DNA of 8,338 bases from Pseudomonadota bacterium (lineage in GTDB: Bacteria > Pseudomonadota > Alphaproteobacteria > Rhizobiales > Devosiaceae). A program made the position numbers and the translations under genes. This document shows positions 6,040-8,338 of this stretch, one piece after another; the stretch's first letter is position 1, and every line of letters starts with the position of its first letter. Under the pieces are notes generated by a model that saw only the letters and a program-made list of their open reading frames with translations, was not told the DNA's origin and searched no databases. The DNA lies in the NCBI GenBank assembly GCA_023415605.1, contig JAEZKB010000104.1:1-8338 (forward strand), read 5' to 3'.

Positions 6040-6065
6040 AACGTGCGGAGCGCCCCGGCGGTTCA
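6040..6065 (-). promoter_or_regulatory. candidate EcfG (general stress sigma) promoter for the acidic protein gene
   Basis: On the minus strand TGAAC (6065-6061) and CGTT (6043-6040) are separated by 17 bases. The alphaproteobacterial EcfG consensus is GGAAC-N16/17-CGTT, so eight of nine bases match with allowed spacing. The start would fall near 6033, about 25 nt before the GTG. Confidence 0.4.
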
Positions 6066-6081
6066 CCACCCTAGCGTGATG

Positions 6082-6107
6082 TGAACGCGGGAATGAGCAG
6101 CAGCCTT
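6082..6107 (+). promoter_or_regulatory. weak EcfG-like site for the DUF2945 gene
   Basis: TGAAC (6082-6086) is followed after 17 bases by CCTT (6104-6107), two mismatches from the GGAAC/CGTT consensus. On its own it is weak. It gains some weight because the divergent gene has a better site of the same kind, and I see no good sigma70 promoter here. Confidence 0.25.
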
Positions 6108-6166
6108 GCCCTATTGCGGGCATCGAAACGTCTGCTCCCGGCGTTCACCCGGCAAAGGAGACGACG

Positions 6167-6385
6167 ATGAGTGCCGATTTCAGCAAGGGTGATCCGGTCA
6201 AATGGCGTTGGGGCGATGCCGAGGCCAAGGGCAAGGTGCGGCAGAAGTTCACCAGCCGGGTGAGCCGAACCATCAAGGGCAAGAAAGTCATCCGCAAGGC
6301 CAGTGAAGAGGAGCCGGCTTACCTTATCGTTCAGGAGGATGGTGGCCGGGTGCTCAAGAGCGCCAGCGAAATTACGAGGGGCTGA
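6167..6385 (+). CDS. DUF2945 / Hva1-type Tudor domain protein (72 residues)
   Basis: The short basic protein matches the hypervirulence-associated (Hva1) Tudor-like family, DUF2945. The recognisable pattern is an early GDPVKWRWG (9-17), a conversion segment rich in Gly/Lys/Arg, a KASEEEPAYLIV stretch (about 44-55) and a C-terminal GGRVLKSASEI (59-69). The fold is a small beta barrel. Bacterial members are single-domain cytoplasmic proteins of unclear function. The start is firm: AAGGAG at 6155-6160 lies six bases before the ATG at 6167. The gene diverges from the acidic protein gene at 5538-6008 and shares its upstream region. A stress-related role is my inference from the EcfG-like sites, not from the family. 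Confidence 0.85.
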   Translation: MSADFSKGDPVKWRWGDAEAKGKVRQKFTSRVSRTIKGKKVIRKASEEEPAYLIVQEDGGRVLKSASEITRG

Positions 6386-6418
6386 TCCGTATCTTTACCG
6401 ATTGTTGACTCCCCCGTC

Positions 6419-6432
6419 TGCCGTGATCGGCA
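6419..6432. other. 14-bp inverted repeat upstream of the cyclic-di-GMP gene
   Basis: TGCCG-TGAT-CGGCA is a perfect 5-bp inverted repeat lying 34 bases after the DUF2945 stop and 85 bases before the next start codon. It begins nine bases after a TTGACT hexamer (6405-6410). It could be an operator or a small hairpin. No T run follows, so it is not a clear terminator. Confidence 0.3.
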
Positions 6433-6516
6433 TGGCGATCAAAGTACCCATAGTCCGTAAGACTCGATTCACCAGCCACGCGCAGGGATGGCCCCATTCA
6501 TTCGGGGACAGAAGTC

Positions 6517-8338
6517 TTGCAAACCGTTATTTCAACGATTTTCGATCACCACGATCTCCGCCTCGTGGTGCTGGCGGCGCTGGTGTGCGCCCTGTCGGCC
6601 TTTGCCGGCATGAGCCTTCTGCATCACGCACGCCGCACCGACGGGCCGATGCGGGCAGTCTGGCTGGTGGTCGCGGCCATCTCGGTGGGCTTCGGCATTT
6701 GGGCCACGCATTTCGTCGCCATGCTGAGCTTCGATGCCGGCATGCCGGCCGGCTATGACATTCCGCTCACTCTGGTATCGCTCGCCATCGCGGTTTCCAT
6801 CGTCGGCGGCGGTCTTTGGTACGTGACGCTGGCGCGGCGCGCGGCCGATGCGCTGCTCGGCGGCGCCGTGGTCGGGCTCGGCATCTCCACCATGCACTAT
6901 GTCGGCATGGCGGCGCTGATGCTGGGCGGCGAGATCGTCTGGGCACCCGAACTGGTGGGTTCGTCCGTCCTCATGGGCATGGGCCTCGGCGCGCTGGCCG
7001 TCTGGGTCGGCACCCGCCGGCCGACGCTGCGGGCGCGCTTCGAAGGCGCCGGCATCCTCACCCTCGCCATCGTCTCGATGCACTTTACCGGCATGGGCGC
7101 GGCCGACCTCAGCAACTGCTTCCCCATCGTCAGCGCCAGCGACGCAACGCCCGAGTGGATGTCGCTGGTCCTCGCCGTGATGTCGATGCTGATCCTGCTC
7201 TTTGCGCTCGGCGGCGTGCTGCTCGATATGCGCGAGCGGGCCCGGGCACAGCGTGAGGCCATGCGCATGCGCGGCCTCGCCGACGCCGCCGTCGAAGGCC
7301 TCCTCGTCTGCGACAGCGACCTGATCGTCACCGCCAATGCCAGCTTCCTCAAGATGGTCGGCCTCAGCGAAGACCAGGTCACCGGCCGCCGGCTGGCGAG
7401 CTTCCTCGGCTCCTCGGCGGTCACCGATCTCTTCGAGCATGCCAACCAGGCTTTCGAGCTCGAACTCACCACCGGCGCCAAGGTGCGCCTGCCGGTCGAG
7501 GTCATCGCCCGCGAGGTCGATTTCGGCGGCCGGCCGCATATGGCGCTGGCGCTGCGCGATCTTTCGGCCCGGAAGTCGGCCGAAGAGCATATCCGCTATC
7601 TCGCCCATCACGACGCCCTCACCTGGCTCGCCAATCGCGCCAGTTTCTCGCGCGCGCTCGAAGACGAGATCACCCGCGCCAAGCGCAAGAACGGCAGCTT
7701 TGCCGTGCTCTGCCTCGATCTCGACCGCTTCAAGGAGGTCAACGACCTCTTCGGCCATCCGGCCGGCGACGCCATGCTGCAGCGGGTCGGCGCGGCCCTT
7801 CTCGCCGCCATCGCCGATCGTGGCAATGCGGCGCGTCTCGGCGGCGACGAGTTCGCCGTGCTGATCACCGATATCGGTGGACCGGCGGAAGCCGGCCGTC
7901 TCGCCGAAGCCATTCTCGATGCCTTCGAGAAGGCCAACCTGCAGATGCCGGGGCCGGCCATGTCGGCCAGCATCGGCATTGCGCTCTTCCCGCGCGACGC
8001 CGGCAATGCCGAGGAGGTGATGTCGCATGCCGACACCGCCCTCTATCGCGCCAAGCAGGATGGCCGCGGCGTCTACCGCTTCTACCAGAGCGAAATGGGC
8101 GCCGAAGTGCGCGACCGCCGCATGATGGAGCACGACCTGCGTCACGCCATTTCGCGGGGTGAACTCTCGCTCGCCTACCAGCCGCAGGTCGATATCGCCT
8201 CGGGCGAAGTCACCGGCTTCGAGGCGCTCATCCGCTGGACCCATCCGGAGCGCGGCAGCATTTCGCCGGGGGCCTTCATTCCGGTGGCCGAGGAAAGCGG
8301 CCTCATCCTCCAGATCGGCGAATGGGTGCTGCGCAAGG
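6517..8338 (+). CDS. MHYT-PAS-GGDEF-EAL cyclic-di-GMP signalling protein, C-terminus cut by window edge
   Basis: This inner-membrane protein combines a sensor with cyclic-di-GMP synthesis and breakdown modules; 607 residues are visible. The MHYT sensor (about 10-245, several hydrophobic helices) has three metal-type motifs: THFVAM (64-69), MHYVGM (126-131) and MHFTGM (188-193). In this family they are proposed to bind copper and sense oxygen, CO or NO. A PAS domain follows (about 253-350). The GGDEF domain starts near HHDALTWLANR (364-374) and has an intact GGDEF at 442-446. The EAL domain begins near 550 with EAL at 569-571 in GFEALIRW. The RxxD inhibitory site before GGDEF is absent. I choose the TTG at 6517, with GGGG at 6504-6507 as a possible binding site, because later GTG or ATG codons would cut into the first helix. 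An in-frame stop at 6451-6453 bounds the frame upstream. Confidence 0.92.
   Translation, partial: MQTVISTIFDHHDLRLVVLAALVCALSAFAGMSLLHHARRTDGPMRAVWLVVAAISVGFGIWATHFVAMLSFDAGMPAGYDIPLTLVSLAIAVSIVGGGLWYVTLARRAADALLGGAVVGLGISTMHYVGMAALMLGGEIVWAPELVGSSVLMGMGLGALAVWVGTRRPTLRARFEGAGILTLAIVSMHFTGMGAADLSNCFPIVSASDATPEWMSLVLAVMSMLILLFALGGVLLDMRERARAQREAMRMRGLADAAVEGLLVCDSDLIVTANASFLKMVGLSEDQVTGRRLASFLGSSAVTDLFEHANQAFELELTTGAKVRLPVEVIAREVDFGGRPHMALALRDLSARKSAEEHIRYLAHHDALTWLANRASFSRALEDEITRAKRKNGSFAVLCLDLDRFKEVNDLFGHPAGDAMLQRVGAALLAAIADRGNAARLGGDEFAVLITDIGGPAEAGRLAEAILDAFEKANLQMPGPAMSASIGIALFPRDAGNAEEVMSHADTALYRAKQDGRGVYRFYQSEMGAEVRDRRMMEHDLRHAISRGELSLAYQPQVDIASGEVTGFEALIRWTHPERGSISPGAFIPVAEESGLILQIGEWVLRK

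Noticed and set aside
6405..6433. Sigma70 promoter for the cyclic-di-GMP gene from TTGACT at 6405-6410
   Set aside because: The -35 box is good, but no acceptable -10 box lies 16-18 bases downstream.
6532..8244. Very long open frame on the minus strand opposite the cyclic-di-GMP gene
   Set aside because: Its composition (Gly, Asp, His, Arg, Ala repeats) is typical of an antisense shadow in GC-rich DNA, and the opposite strand encodes unmistakable MHYT, GGDEF and EAL motifs.
1..8338. A novel multi-gene defence, mobile or biosynthetic system
   Set aside because: Gene content is mostly conserved housekeeping functions plus small unlinked unknown genes; there are no nucleases, toxins, integrases, transposases or repeat arrays to support such a system.

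Overview
The window is ordinary chromosomal DNA from a GC-rich alphaproteobacterium, most likely of the order Hyphomicrobiales (Rhizobiales) and possibly Devosia or a relative. The evidence is the gene order small SRP RNA - dnaX - ybaB - recR, a DnaX that has lost its zinc-binding cysteines as I recall from this order, a single-domain (monofunctional) prephenate dehydratase next to a membrane-anchored cytochrome c, and a rhizobial-style MHYT-PAS-GGDEF-EAL protein. The genus is a guess. I see no phage, transposase, CRISPR array, tRNA or rRNA, and no sign of a new multi-gene system.

Layout from left to right. Positions 1-510 (minus) hold a membrane-anchored c-type cytochrome whose C-terminus runs off the left edge. 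A divergent promoter region (511-754) separates it from pheA (755-1591, plus), the last step towards phenylpyruvate and phenylalanine. Two small minus-strand genes of unknown function follow (1604-1822 and 1913-2308). The core of the window is an information-processing cluster on the plus strand: the 4.5S-type SRP RNA (about 2405-2500) with its own promoter, dnaX (2583-4382), ybaB (4379-4702, overlapping the dnaX stop) and recR (4820-5416). Between ybaB and recR lies a long imperfect palindrome of an interspersed, REP-like type. recR converges on a minus-strand gene for an acidic protein of unknown function (5538-6008).

That acidic protein and a small Hva1/Tudor-type DUF2945 protein (6167-6385, plus) are transcribed away from each other. 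The shared intergenic region carries sites resembling alphaproteobacterial general stress response (EcfG) promoters in both directions. The right edge holds the first 607 codons of a cyclic-di-GMP signalling protein (from 6517) with a seven-helix MHYT sensor, PAS, GGDEF and the start of an EAL domain.

The genes work together mainly as neighbours. SRP RNA serves membrane-protein targeting. DnaX is the clamp-loader and organising subunit of the replicative polymerase. YbaB is a nucleoid-associated protein and RecR acts in RecFOR gap repair. The points most worth a second look are the palindromic repeat with its swapped GG/CC pairs, a dnaX promoter placed so that the transcript would begin at the start codon, the possible stress-regulated divergent pair, and the unusual residues in the cyclic-di-GMP protein.
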